Shown here: piece by piece, positions 15,210 to 24,376 of the stretch
How the letters are laid out: the number at the start of each line of letters is the position of its first letter
Position numbering within the stretch: the first letter of the stretch is position 1
Assembly (NCBI GenBank): GCA_902826795.1
Contig: CADEGD010000021.1
Location: 1 to 64,000, forward strand
Direction of reading: 5' to 3'
Length of the DNA: 64,000 bases
Source of the DNA: an uncultured Acidobacteriota bacterium
Lineage (GTDB): Bacteria > Acidobacteriota > Blastocatellia > Pyrinomonadales > Pyrinomonadaceae
Position numbers and translations under genes: made by a program
Notes under the pieces: model-generated
What the model saw: the letters and a program-made list of their open reading frames with translations, nothing else
Told to the model about the DNA's origin: nothing
The model's database searches: none

Positions 15210-16010
15210 ATGAGGACGATTCCGGAGGAGATCGAGATCTATCGCGACCGGAAGTGGCGGCGCGAAGATTCGCTTAAAGTAGACAAGGCACAGGACGTCG
15301 AAGCGATGGTCAACGATCTCGGGTTTTGCCTCGGCCTAACCGACTCACGCAAGGGCCTTCCGTCGGTTTACGTCGCCGTCTGCGGCCGCCGAGACGCTCA
15401 CATGCCGCGCAACGTACAGAAAGATTTCGAATCGAGCCGGGCATGGGTATTGAAAGACGAGGTGATCGCGAACGCAAAGGTTTACTACGCAAAGCTCGTC
15501 AAAGGAAATTCGATGTTTCTGGCTCCCCGGATGATCCCGGTTTTCAACACGATCTGGGGCGTGCCGAAAAGCAAAGAGAAAGACGAGCTGTCAGACAATG
15601 CCCCCAAGGTGTTGAAGGTTCTCAGAAAAGAATGGGAAATGGCGACCGCCGACCTGCGCGCCGCATGCGGATTTGCTGACAAGAAAGAGCTCACGAATGC
15701 CATCGATGAGCTGCAGCGGCGAATGAAGGTAGTTCCGCAGGAGGTAGTTTATCTGCCGAAATTTACGTACATCTGGACGCTTGCCGAGGCTCGGTTTCCG
15801 AAGGAACTCACCGTCAAGATGAAACGAGAAGAGGCCGTCCGTGAACTCGCCCGCTGTTATCTCGAGATGTGCGGAATGACGCTGCTTGGTGATCTTTCGC
15901 GGACCTTCGGCTTCTACCGCTGGGAATCGGGCCAAGCTAATCATCAACTTGTCGACGAAGGTTTCGCCACGCGGCTCGGAACTGGAATCTATCGAATATC
16001 CAGCTTTTGA
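15210..16010 (+). CDS. Possible AlkZ-related winged-helix protein
   Basis: A 266-residue cytosolic protein. Its start at 15210 (MRTIPEEIEIYRDRKW) is chosen because the longer frame begins inside repeat DNA. Residues 130-200 look like a winged helix-turn-helix ('EWEMATADLRAACGFADKKE' then 'AIDELQRRMKVVPQE'). 'YIWTLAEARFPKE' and 'AVRELARCYLEMCGMTLLGD' resemble segments of the AlkZ/YcaQ family of winged-helix DNA glycosylases. The assignment is tentative: I do not see the catalytic QxQ motif of active YcaQ, so it may be a non-enzymatic relative. Confidence 0.6.
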   Translation: MRTIPEEIEIYRDRKWRREDSLKVDKAQDVEAMVNDLGFCLGLTDSRKGLPSVYVAVCGRRDAHMPRNVQKDFESSRAWVLKDEVIANAKVYYAKLVKGNSMFLAPRMIPVFNTIWGVPKSKEKDELSDNAPKVLKVLRKEWEMATADLRAACGFADKKELTNAIDELQRRMKVVPQEVVYLPKFTYIWTLAEARFPKELTVKMKREEAVRELARCYLEMCGMTLLGDLSRTFGFYRWESGQANHQLVDEGFATRLGTGIYRISSF

Positions 16011-16093
16011 GCAACCGAAACCTATTCGCTCGCGTTCACGTACCATATAACACTCATTCCCCGCAAAAATATTGATCAGGAGTTTTGCAAAAG

Positions 16094-17920
16094 ATGTTTC
16101 AGAAGAAGAATCTCGCGTTCTTAACGCTGGTGTCGTTGTTGCTTCCCGGCGTTGTGATCGGCCAGTCTCAGGCGAGGGCCGTCGCCGATCTCGAGGACTG
16201 GGTCTCACGGATAAAGGATGAAGGAATGAATCGGTCGCAGGCGATGGCGACCATTCGTTACATGACCGACGTGATCGGCCCGCGGCTTACCAACTCACCC
16301 GGCCAAAAGCGTGCGAATCAGTGGACCAAAGAGACGCTTGAGAAGTGGGGCTTGAAAAACGGTGCGGTCGATCCGTGGGGTACGTTCGGCCGCGGCTGGG
16401 AAGTGAAGAGTTTCTCAGCCGTCGTAACCGCCGGGCAGCAAACCACAACTTTCCGCTCGTATCCTAAAGCGTGGTCACCCTCGACTCCCGGACCCGTAAC
16501 GGCTGATGTGGTCTACGTCGATGCAAGCGACGAAGCCGGGCTCGAAAAATATAAGGGCAAGCTCAAAGGTGCGATCGTTTTGGCCGCTCCCGAGCGCGGC
16601 ATACAAGACATCTTCAAGCCGACTGCGACCAGACAGTCCGACGCCGCGCTTGCCGAAATGGAAAACGCAAAGCCGCAGTCCGGCCTGCCGCAGGCAGGAA
16701 ACCAGCCTAACCCACAGCAGATGGCGGCGATGCAGTTCATGCAGCGCAAGAACCGCTTCTTTTTTGAAGAGGGTGCGGGCGTGATCATCGATTCGGGTAA
16801 TGGTGTGGACGCAGGGGCTATCCGCGTGATGGGTGCGAGCCTTCCGCCGACACCCGCAGGATCGCAGCCTACGCCAGGCATGCGCACCGCCTCCAAAGAC
16901 GCTCCCGCAACTATCCCGCAGCTTGTGGCCGAGGTCGAGCAATACAACCGTCTCGTCCGCCTTGCAAAGCAGGGTGTTCCGGTAAAAATGACTGTCGACC
17001 TTCAGGTAAGCTGGACCGATCAGGACCTCGAAGGCTACAACACGATCGCCGAGATCCCGGGTACCGATCCGAAGCTGAAAGACGAGATCGTGATGGTCGG
17101 TGCTCACCTCGATTCGTGGCACGGCGGAACCGGTGCGACCGATAACGGTGCCGGCTCGACCGTCGCGATGGAAGCGGTCCGAATCATTCAGGCTTCCGGA
17201 CTCAAACCCCGACGCACGATCCGCATCGGCCTTTGGACCGGTGAAGAGCAGGGCTTGCTCGGCTCCCGCGGATACGTCAGCAAGAATTTTGCACAACGCG
17301 GTGACGGAACGACGCGTCCCGGCCCGCAGCAGGCAAATCTTCCGCTCACGCTTAAACCCGCGCACGAGAAGTTTGCGGGATATTACAACCTCGACAACGG
17401 CACCGGTCAGGTTCGCGGCATCTATCTTCAAGGCAACGAGCAGCTTCGCGCACTTTTCAAGGGCTGGCTTGAGCCGTTCAAGGATTGGGGAGCAAACACC
17501 GTCACGATCAACAACACGGGCGGAACCGATCACCTCGCGTTCGATGCTGTCGGCCTTCCGGGCTTCCAGTTCATCCAAGACCCGATCGAGTATTCGACCC
17601 GCACGTGGCACACCACCCAGGACGTTTCCGACCGCATACTTGAAGAAGACCTCAAGCGTTCGGCCGTGATCATGGCCACATTCGCCTACAACACGGCAAT
17701 GATGGACGAGCTGCTTCCGCGTAAACCCGTTGCCCAGCCCGGCGGATTCGCGGCACTGTTTACCGGACTCGACGTTCGTGCAATGATCGAAGACGCCGCC
17801 TTCCGCGGTTCGGACCTCGATTTTTCTATCTGCGGCCGCGACATCGATGCTCACGAACTACCGCAAGGTTTCCCGAGCATGTACGCCGTCAAGCCAATGG
17901 ACCACGATCACGCCGAGTAG
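16094..17920 (+). CDS. Exported M28-family peptidase with PA domain
   Basis: A 608-residue secreted di-zinc aminopeptidase or carboxypeptidase. AGGAG lies about 11 nt before the ATG at 16094, which is preferred over a TTG at 16085. Signal peptide: FLTLVSLLLPGVVIGQSQA. A protease-associated insert spans about residues 130-270. The catalytic motifs are complete: 'GAHLDSWH' (His338), 'GATDNGAGST' (Asp350), 'WTGEEQGLLGS' (Glu384/385), 'YNLDNGTG' and 'TRTWHTTQD' (last His). The 'LDSWHGGTGATDNGAG' form is close to plasma glutamate carboxypeptidase-like enzymes. Family assignment is certain, substrate unknown. Confidence 0.93.
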   Translation: MFQKKNLAFLTLVSLLLPGVVIGQSQARAVADLEDWVSRIKDEGMNRSQAMATIRYMTDVIGPRLTNSPGQKRANQWTKETLEKWGLKNGAVDPWGTFGRGWEVKSFSAVVTAGQQTTTFRSYPKAWSPSTPGPVTADVVYVDASDEAGLEKYKGKLKGAIVLAAPERGIQDIFKPTATRQSDAALAEMENAKPQSGLPQAGNQPNPQQMAAMQFMQRKNRFFFEEGAGVIIDSGNGVDAGAIRVMGASLPPTPAGSQPTPGMRTASKDAPATIPQLVAEVEQYNRLVRLAKQGVPVKMTVDLQVSWTDQDLEGYNTIAEIPGTDPKLKDEIVMVGAHLDSWHGGTGATDNGAGSTVAMEAVRIIQASGLKPRRTIRIGLWTGEEQGLLGSRGYVSKNFAQRGDGTTRPGPQQANLPLTLKPAHEKFAGYYNLDNGTGQVRGIYLQGNEQLRALFKGWLEPFKDWGANTVTINNTGGTDHLAFDAVGLPGFQFIQDPIEYSTRTWHTTQDVSDRILEEDLKRSAVIMATFAYNTAMMDELLPRKPVAQPGGFAALFTGLDVRAMIEDAAFRGSDLDFSICGRDIDAHELPQGFPSMYAVKPMDHDHAE

Positions 17921-17941
17921 ATGATACGATCTGACCTAACC

Positions 17942-18187
17942 AGGGTGTTCGAAAAGTGATCTGTTTCCATTTTTTGTGTTTTTGTGGTTAGTCATTAAAG
18001 CAGAGCCACAAAAAGCACAGAAAAATACTGGAAAAACACATAACAAGAGAGTTTTCGTTTCTTCGGTTCTCTTAGATCGGCTTTTCGGACACCTTCCTTT
18101 TCTCTCCTTTTTCTTCTTTTTCTTGTTTCGTGTATTTCGTGGAAAGCTCATGAGAAACTATCCACGAACTGCACGAACGAAGAAAAC
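17942..18187. repeat. Nested inverted repeats filling a 310-nt gap
   Basis: The gap 17921-18230 holds no gene. An outer pair (GGTGTTCGAAAAGTGATC at 17943 and GATCGGCTTTTCGGACACC near 18075) encloses an inner pair of TTTGTG/CACAAA microrepeats (TTTTTGTGTTTTTGTGGTTA and GCCACAAAAAGCACAG). To the right is a third pair (TTGTTTCGTGTATTTCGTGG and CCACGAACTGCACGAACGA). Three repeat families are inserted into one another here. Confidence 0.72.
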
Positions 18188-18230
18188 AAGATAAGAAAAA
18201 CACGCAATCCCCAAACGTCTATATTTTAAG

Positions 18231-18725
18231 ATGACTATGAAAGCGTTTCTTCTGGATCAATTTGCAACTTGTTACGACACAAATGGGTGGTTCGTCGCGG
18301 TCCGCAACGCGATCGACGGACTAAACGTCGAGCAGGCCGCTTGGAAGCCCGCTGACGACGTCAATTGTATTTGGGAAACGCTTACGCACCTGACCTATTA
18401 CAACAACGCCTATCTTCGACGCTTCAAAGGTGAAGACTATCAATACGACGTATCGTCAAACGACGAGACTTTCAGCACCGGTGAATATACGGAAGCCGAT
18501 TGGCGCGCTGAGGTCGCCCGGTTCGATGCGGTCATGACTGAATGGAAAAGCCTTCTTGAAAGTTCAGACGAATCCAAACTATCCGAACTCGTCCCTAACA
18601 AAGGCGACACGACCTGGGCCGAGATCATCGGTTTGATCAATACCCACAACGCCTACCACGGCGGACAGATACTCGTGCTGCGAAAACTTCACGGCAGCTG
18701 GGATCCGCAAAAAGGTGTAAGCTAG
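18231..18725 (+). CDS. DinB-family protein
   Basis: A 164-residue four-helix-bundle protein of the DinB/YfiT superfamily, metal-dependent thiol S-transferases or related enzymes. The three metal-site histidines are visible: His in 'ETLTHLTYYN' (about residue 49) and two in 'NTHNAYHGGQIL' (about 142 and 146). No known DinB member predicts the substrate here. The sequence TATATT a few nt before the ATG may be a -10 element; a second in-frame ATG lies at 18237. The next gene starts 7 nt after its stop, so they are co-transcribed. Confidence 0.9.
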   Translation: MTMKAFLLDQFATCYDTNGWFVAVRNAIDGLNVEQAAWKPADDVNCIWETLTHLTYYNNAYLRRFKGEDYQYDVSSNDETFSTGEYTEADWRAEVARFDAVMTEWKSLLESSDESKLSELVPNKGDTTWAEIIGLINTHNAYHGGQILVLRKLHGSWDPQKGVS

Positions 18726-18732
18726 TCGGTCT

Positions 18733-19128
18733 ATGGCTCGGCTGCATCTCGTCTTCGGCCTCTTGATCTTCGTCGTGTTTCTCGTTACCGGCCAGTTCAT
18801 GCGTGCCGACTTTCCGGATAAAGACGCGATCGACCAGACGCTGCGCATACTGATGCGATCGCGGCACATTTACATCCTATTCTCGGCGCTTATCCACGTC
18901 GCCCTCGGCTTGCACTTCGTTACATCTGGACCGGACTGGCGGCGCATTATCCAGTACGCAGGTTCGGCCGTGCTTTTTACGTCGAGCGTTCTGCTCACTG
19001 TCGCCTTTGTTCAAGAGACTTATATCTTCACGGCATTCTCCGACCTGAGCCGATTCGGAATCTACACATCGCTCTCCGGTGTCGGACTCCACCTGATCGC
19101 GGCGGTCGGTTACCGTCGTGCTCAATAG
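18733..19128 (+). CDS. Four-helix membrane protein, unknown function
   Basis: A 131-residue integral membrane protein. Four hydrophobic segments are visible at about residues 4-22, 45-65, 75-92 and 108-126. The second contains 'IYILFSALIHVALGLHF' with His residues that might bind haem, which recalls small cytochrome-b-like membrane proteins, but this is only a suggestion. It starts 7 nt after the DinB gene and forms an operon with it. Confidence 0.75.
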   Translation: MARLHLVFGLLIFVVFLVTGQFMRADFPDKDAIDQTLRILMRSRHIYILFSALIHVALGLHFVTSGPDWRRIIQYAGSAVLFTSSVLLTVAFVQETYIFTAFSDLSRFGIYTSLSGVGLHLIAAVGYRRAQ

Positions 19129-19277
19129 CGACTAGTTGCGTACATAAAACGATTGACATTCTATAGCACTTATGCAAATATCTCATTCCGCGAGTTACGT
19201 GACTCAACGGTCTTTGATAAATCTAGGTGTGCTTTCCGATGATGCATGAACCTCATTCGGCGCCGCTAAACTATGAT

Positions 19278-19328
19278 CTTGTTTCGAATGAAACAAAAAC
19301 TGTGTGCCGCAGAATGAAACGAAACAAG
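19278..19328. promoter_or_regulatory. Inverted repeat upstream of the alaS fragment
   Basis: CTTGTTTCG (19278-19286) and CGAAACAAG (19320-19328) are perfect inverted arms 33 nt apart. GAATGAAAC occurs twice inside or beside them as a direct repeat. No gene covers 19129-19380. It could be an operator or an RNA hairpin for the truncated synthetase gene. Confidence 0.4.
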
Positions 19329-19365
19329 AAACGTTGGCGGTTATCGGCAAGTGATGCACGTGCGA

Positions 19366-19371
19366 TAGAAT
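19366..19371 (+). promoter_or_regulatory. -10 element before the alaS fragment
   Basis: TAGAAT followed by CTATATGAA and ATG at 19381. It resembles the -10 elements in front of other genes of the window and supports transcription starting next to this start codon. Confidence 0.4.
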
Positions 19372-19380
19372 CTATATGAA

Positions 19381-21342
19381 ATGAGTGTTTACGAGGGATT
19401 AGACGAGTCGAAACAGTTTGCCTGCCGTGTTATCGCCGACCACGCCCGGTCGACGGCGTTTGCCATCACCGACGGCATTTTGCCCGGCAACGAGGGCCGC
19501 AACTACGTGCTGCGCAAGATAATGCGCCGCGCCATATACCACGGCCGCGAACACCTCGGCCTGACGGAGCCGTTCTTCTACAAGGTCTGCAACCTCGTCG
19601 TCGACAATTTCTCCGGCGCGTTTCCCGAACTCGAAACCCAACGCGACTTCATAGGGAAGATGGTCCGGCTTGAAGAGGATAGGTTTGGAAATACCGTCAC
19701 GGTCGGACTGGGCAAGCTCTCTGAGCTAGAGATCAGCGCTGACACGCCCACTGACGATCTTTTCACAAAGATCGCAAAACTTTACGATACCTTCGGAACT
19801 CCTAAGGATCTGATACGTGTCTATCTCGAAGAGAAAGGGATCGAATTCGAAGAGGACGACTACAACGGCCGTTTCGAATCTGCTCTCCAAGATCTTCAGA
19901 AGCAGTCAGGCATCGGCAAGACCGAGCGAAAGTCTGAGATAAATCCGATGTACGCTGAGATAGCCGAGGCTGTAGGGTCGAATAAATTCCACGGCTATGA
20001 CCTGACAAAGGTAGACGAGGCAAAGGTCGCGGCGCTGGTAAGAGGCGATGCGAAGGTTGAAGAGCTAACCGAAGGCGACGAAGGGTTGGTCATCCTCAAC
20101 GACACGCCTTTCTACGCCGAATCCGGCGGACAGGTCGGCGATACGGGAATCATTGTGGGCGTTCGTAAGAGTGACGCGTTTACGCGTTCCTCCTCCGCGT
20201 CGAGTGATCCGACCGAGCAAACGCCTGAAGGCGTCACTCTTACAGCGACCGTCGCAGACACATATTCGCCGCTTGCCGGACTGGTAATTCACAAGGTCCG
20301 CGTAAATAAAGGTTCATTGAGTGTCGGCGATACGGTTTCAGCCCTCGTTGACGAACAAAAACGCGATGCGACTCGGCGAAATCACACGGCGACGCATCTT
20401 GTGCACGCGGCGCTCAAGGAAGTGCTCGGAACTCACGTGAAACAAGCGGGATCGGTCGTCGCTCCGAACTATCTTCGTTTCGACTTCACGCATTATCAGC
20501 CGATGACGGATGCGGAGATCGGCGAGGTTGAAGATCTCGTGAATCGCTACATCCTTCAGAATGAGCCAGTTACGACGAACATGATGGCGCTTGAAGACGC
20601 CATGCGGTCGGGAGCGGTCGCGATGTTCGGCGAGAAATATGGTGCTGACGTTCGCGTGCTCAGCGTCGGCGATGGCAAATTCTCGATGGAGCTTTGCGGC
20701 GGTACGCACGTTCGGGCGACGGGCGACATCGGCAGCTTTAAAATTACTTCGGATGAAGCTATCGCATCGGGCGTTCGACGCATCAGAGCAATCACGGGAA
20801 CTGATGCTTTTGCGAGATTCCGTGAAGATGAGTTATTGATCGACCGTTCGCTCGACGTTTTGAAAACCCAGCGTGATCAGCTTCCAAACGCGATCGAAAA
20901 GCTGCAGGAAGAGCTGAAACGCACACGCCGCGAGATGGACGATCTCAAGCTGAAGATCGCAACCGGAGCCATCGGTGGAGCGTCTTCTAATGGAGACGAA
21001 GTTCGTGATGTCAACGGCGTAAAGGTGATCGGCAAGATAGTCGAAGGCCTTGACGGAAACGGAATGCGGCAGCTATCGGACACGATGCTCGCGAGGCTCA
21101 AATCCGGCGTTGTTGTTATTGGCCGTAAAGAAGAGGGTAAGGCCGGGATCATCGTCCGCGTGTCTGACGACCTGACCGCTAAGGTCAAGGCCGGCAACGT
21201 TATAAAGGAGATCGTGCCAATCGTCGGCGGCAAAGGCGGAGGCCGTCCGGACATGGCCGAAGGCGGCGGCCCGCAGCCCGAAAAACTCGCTGAAGCGATC
21301 GATGCGAGCTATAAGGTCATTGAAAATTATCTGACGTCTTAA
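19381..21342 (+). CDS. alaS: Alanyl-tRNA synthetase lacking the catalytic domain
   Basis: A 653-residue protein homologous to the C-terminal three quarters of AlaRS. It begins at the segment 'CRVIADHARSTAFAITDGIL', about residue 280 of normal bacterial enzymes (usual length about 870), so class II motifs 1, 2 and 3, i.e. the whole aminoacylation core, are absent. What remains is the helical tRNA-recognition part, the editing domain with an intact zinc site (HTATH 335-339, CGGTH 439-443), a coiled coil and the C-Ala/DHHA1 domain with 'VGGKGGGRPDMAEGGG'. It has no internal stop or frameshift. The 250 nt upstream do not encode the missing domain. It could be a trans-editing factor that clears Ser/Gly-tRNA(Ala), half of a split enzyme, or a decaying second copy. 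Confidence 0.85.
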   Translation: MSVYEGLDESKQFACRVIADHARSTAFAITDGILPGNEGRNYVLRKIMRRAIYHGREHLGLTEPFFYKVCNLVVDNFSGAFPELETQRDFIGKMVRLEEDRFGNTVTVGLGKLSELEISADTPTDDLFTKIAKLYDTFGTPKDLIRVYLEEKGIEFEEDDYNGRFESALQDLQKQSGIGKTERKSEINPMYAEIAEAVGSNKFHGYDLTKVDEAKVAALVRGDAKVEELTEGDEGLVILNDTPFYAESGGQVGDTGIIVGVRKSDAFTRSSSASSDPTEQTPEGVTLTATVADTYSPLAGLVIHKVRVNKGSLSVGDTVSALVDEQKRDATRRNHTATHLVHAALKEVLGTHVKQAGSVVAPNYLRFDFTHYQPMTDAEIGEVEDLVNRYILQNEPVTTNMMALEDAMRSGAVAMFGEKYGADVRVLSVGDGKFSMELCGGTHVRATGDIGSFKITSDEAIASGVRRIRAITGTDAFARFREDELLIDRSLDVLKTQRDQLPNAIEKLQEELKRTRREMDDLKLKIATGAIGGASSNGDEVRDVNGVKVIGKIVEGLDGNGMRQLSDTMLARLKSGVVVIGRKEEGKAGIIVRVSDDLTAKVKAGNVIKEIVPIVGGKGGGRPDMAEGGGPQPEKLAEAIDASYKVIENYLTS

Positions 21343-21343
21343 T

Positions 21344-21419
21344 GGGCAGAAACACGAGCGGTAGCGAGTATGCCTTGTGGTCGAATGGGGCACACTCGCT
21401 GCCATTAGTGTTTCTGCTT
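21344..21419. repeat. Inverted REP pair (family A, divergent)
   Basis: Forward copy 21344-21374 (GGGCAGAAACACGAGCGGTA, GCGAGTATGCC) and reverse copy 21388-21419 (GGGCACACTCGCTGCC, ATTAGTGTTTCTGCTT). The forward copy starts one base after the TAA stop of the preceding gene. Its stem carries GC/GC where the 8221 copy has CC/GG, a compensatory change. Confidence 0.82.
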
Positions 21420-21496
21420 TTTGCGCAACTAAAGTTGTCACAAAGACGTTAGACAAGGTGTTTACATTCTACGGATGAAGTGTCCTTAAAATTGAG

Positions 21497-24376
21497 ATGT
21501 TGGCGGGCGAAAAATTCGGCAGATACGAGATCAGCGGCAGGATCGGCGAGGGCGGCATGGGCGAGGTTTATTCGGCCAAAGACGTCGAACTCGACCGCAT
21601 CGTCGCTATCAAGCTGTTGCCCAATGAATTTACTGCCGACGAAGAACGCCGCCTGAGATTTAGACAGGAAGCGAGAGTAGTTTCCGCTCTAAATCATCCG
21701 AACGTCATCACCATATACGAGATCGGCGAAAACGATTTCGGCCATTTCCTGGCGACCGAGTTTGTCGAAGGAAGAACCCTCCGCGACGTCATCAAACGCG
21801 AATCGCTGACCCTCACGCGCGTGCTTAGGATCATGGAGCAGGCCGCGAACGCGCTTGTCGCTGCTCATTCAGAGCATATCGTTCACCGCGACATCAAGCC
21901 CGAGAACATAATGGTCCGCCGTGACGGCATCGCCAAGGTTCTCGATTTTGGCCTGGCAAAACCGGTGATCGGGTTCAAAAACGGCGTCGACAGCGCTGCT
22001 GACAACAAGACGGTTCCCGGAACGGTGATGGGCAGCGCCCGATATATGTCGCCCGAGCAGGCCCGCGGGCTGGAGGTCGATGAGCGAACTGATATCTGGA
22101 GCCTCGGCGTGGTTTTATATGAGTTGCTCGTCGGCAAAGCCCCGTTTGACGGCCAAACCACAGCCGATACGTTGGCGGCGGTTATCTATTATGAGCCTGA
22201 GTCTATCGGAAATCTGCTTCCGAACACGCCGATCGAGCTTTCGAGGATCGTTCGCAAGGCACTGCAAAAAGACCGGGACGAACGCTATCAAAGCGTAAAA
22301 GACTTTGCACTCGACCTGAAGGAATTGCTCCACGACATTGAGCATTCAAACAGCGGCAATCGGACGGGACACATTACTTCGAACCCGAACTTTAGCGAAA
22401 ATCCGACGATCCTGCATCGAACGATCAGCGGCAGGCACCAGACCGATCCTGTATTTGCATCCGCTTCCGCAAAGAACACGGCGGTTGGCGATGGCAAACG
22501 CCGGTGGCCAGTTGCGTTGGCGGCGGTTCTCGCGTTGTTCGCACTCGCCTTCGGCGGCTACGCGTTTTACAACATCGCGATCGCGGAAGAGCCAATGGCC
22601 GAGCATGCATTCGTAAGGCCGCAGATCTCGCGTATCAACACCGATGGACGCGTGATGCTTCCCGCAATATCACCCGACGGAAAGTACGTCGCTTACGTTT
22701 CCGGCGAAGTCGGCAGCCGGAGCCTCGTCGTCAGACAGATCGCGACTGACAGCATCGTCACCGTCGTGCCGCCGACGAATCAGAATCTGCAGTCGGTCAC
22801 GTTTTCGCCGACCGGTGATCATATCTACTATTGCTTGACCAGCACTGACTTCGCCATCAATACGCTCTATCAGGTGCCGACGCTTGGCGGAACGCCGAAA
22901 AAGCTGATCGAAGACGTAGACAGCCCGGTTACCTTCTCGCCTGACGGAAAGCAGTTCGCCTTCGTTCGCCACCGCACGGATGTAAATGACGACGTGATCT
23001 TCATTGCGAGTGCGGATGCTCTTGCCATGGAACCGTTGTTGTCTAACAAGGATACCGGCTACGACTTTTTCGCCTTTAGGCTTGCGTGGGCACCCGATGG
23101 CCGCACCTTAGTCACCGGAGCCGGAAAGCGTGAGAGCGGATTTGTTTCGAAGACCGACCTCGTCGAGATCAACTTAGAGGACAAAAAAGTTCGCCCGATC
23201 AACGGGCCTCGCGAGTTTTATCACATTAACAATCTAGTGTGGTTTACCGATGGTTCGGGAGTGCTCTTCTCTGGCCGCGAAACACAGAATGCTCCGAACC
23301 AGATCTGGCGTGCTTCTTACCCTGATGGACGAATCGATCCGGTAACGAACGATTTTAACGATTATCTCGACGTGAGCGTTTCAGACGATGGCAAGAGCAT
23401 CGCCACCTTGAAAGCGGACACCGTATCGTCGGTTTGGAAGTATGTGCCGGCCGCGAGAAAGGGAACTCAGTTCGCGGGTGAATCTCGAAATATGGAAGGA
23501 ATGCACGGCCTGCTCCACCTGCGAGACGGTTCGCTAGTGTTTACAAAAAACGAAGGAAAAGAGACCGACATCTGGGTTACCGACCGCGAAGGGAAAATGG
23601 CTAAGGCGATCCACGCGGAGCCCGGCTACTCCGTGTCGCCGGTCGCTCCGGCGGATGGAGCTTATCTTGTTTTCAACGTTCAAAAAGACAAGACCTCCAA
23701 GATATGGCGTGCAAATCCGGACGGCTCGAATCCCGTGAGGCTTTCCGAAGAAGATCCGTCGATCGTCGATTTTAATCCGCAGCTTACTCCTGACGGTTCA
23801 GCGATCATCTTTCAGCGAAAGTCCGACGACGAGCGTTTTTCGCTGATGCGGATGGCGGTTGATGGCGGCAAGGCCGAGAAGTTTCACGACCCGGCCGGCC
23901 TCAGCGTCTTCATGCCGCGTATTTCGCCGGACGGAAAGCGCGTCGCATACACGGCGTACAACGAAAAGACATTTCAAAAGAAGCTTCACATCGCAACCAT
24001 GGAAGCTAACTCTTTCGGTAAGGTCGAGCAAGAGATCGAATATAACCTGATCAGCCAATATAACTGGTCGCCCGACGGCAAATCGCTCACCATACTCACA
24101 AATCGCAGCGGCGTGCAGAATATCTGGCGGCAGCCGATCGATGGTTCGGCGCCGACGCCGATCACCGATTTCAAGTCTGGCAGGATAATGAACTTTACCT
24201 GGACGGCGGACGGAAAGGAACTTTTCCTCGTACGCGGAAATACTAATAACGACCTTATCCTGATCAAGGATGCGGATCGCGATTCACCCGGACAAACCGT
24301 TGCAAAACGCCGCGCAAGCGATTACGGCCGCGGCAACTTTAACCTCTACAACTTTCTCTTCAGCGGCGTTCGATGA
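21497..24376 (+). CDS. Ser/Thr protein kinase with PD40/TolB-like propeller
   Basis: A 959-residue membrane-anchored signalling protein. The cytoplasmic kinase domain has the Gly-rich loop IGEGGMGEV (16-24), Lys39 (VAIKLL), HRDIKPEN (130-137), DFGLAK (150-155) and 'GSARYMSPEQARG', so it should be active. A single transmembrane helix lies at about 337-357 (WPVALAAVLALFALAFGGYA). The exported part is a WD40-like propeller with PD40 blades ('ISPDGKYVAYVS', 'FSPDGKQFAFVR', 'ISPDGKRVAYTA', 'WSPDGKSLTILT') that probably binds a ligand or protein. This architecture is characteristic of Acidobacteriota. The last 17 nt overlap the convergent gene at 24360. Confidence 0.95.
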   Translation: MLAGEKFGRYEISGRIGEGGMGEVYSAKDVELDRIVAIKLLPNEFTADEERRLRFRQEARVVSALNHPNVITIYEIGENDFGHFLATEFVEGRTLRDVIKRESLTLTRVLRIMEQAANALVAAHSEHIVHRDIKPENIMVRRDGIAKVLDFGLAKPVIGFKNGVDSAADNKTVPGTVMGSARYMSPEQARGLEVDERTDIWSLGVVLYELLVGKAPFDGQTTADTLAAVIYYEPESIGNLLPNTPIELSRIVRKALQKDRDERYQSVKDFALDLKELLHDIEHSNSGNRTGHITSNPNFSENPTILHRTISGRHQTDPVFASASAKNTAVGDGKRRWPVALAAVLALFALAFGGYAFYNIAIAEEPMAEHAFVRPQISRINTDGRVMLPAISPDGKYVAYVSGEVGSRSLVVRQIATDSIVTVVPPTNQNLQSVTFSPTGDHIYYCLTSTDFAINTLYQVPTLGGTPKKLIEDVDSPVTFSPDGKQFAFVRHRTDVNDDVIFIASADALAMEPLLSNKDTGYDFFAFRLAWAPDGRTLVTGAGKRESGFVSKTDLVEINLEDKKVRPINGPREFYHINNLVWFTDGSGVLFSGRETQNAPNQIWRASYPDGRIDPVTNDFNDYLDVSVSDDGKSIATLKADTVSSVWKYVPAARKGTQFAGESRNMEGMHGLLHLRDGSLVFTKNEGKETDIWVTDREGKMAKAIHAEPGYSVSPVAPADGAYLVFNVQKDKTSKIWRANPDGSNPVRLSEEDPSIVDFNPQLTPDGSAIIFQRKSDDERFSLMRMAVDGGKAEKFHDPAGLSVFMPRISPDGKRVAYTAYNEKTFQKKLHIATMEANSFGKVEQEIEYNLISQYNWSPDGKSLTILTNRSGVQNIWRQPIDGSAPTPITDFKSGRIMNFTWTADGKELFLVRGNTNNDLILIKDADRDSPGQTVAKRRASDYGRGNFNLYNFLFSGVR

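Noticed and set aside
16475-17854. Long open frame opposite the M28 peptidase (459 codons)
   Set aside because: The other strand has all metal ligands of M28; the antisense product has no motif. Long antisense frames are expected from the codon bias.
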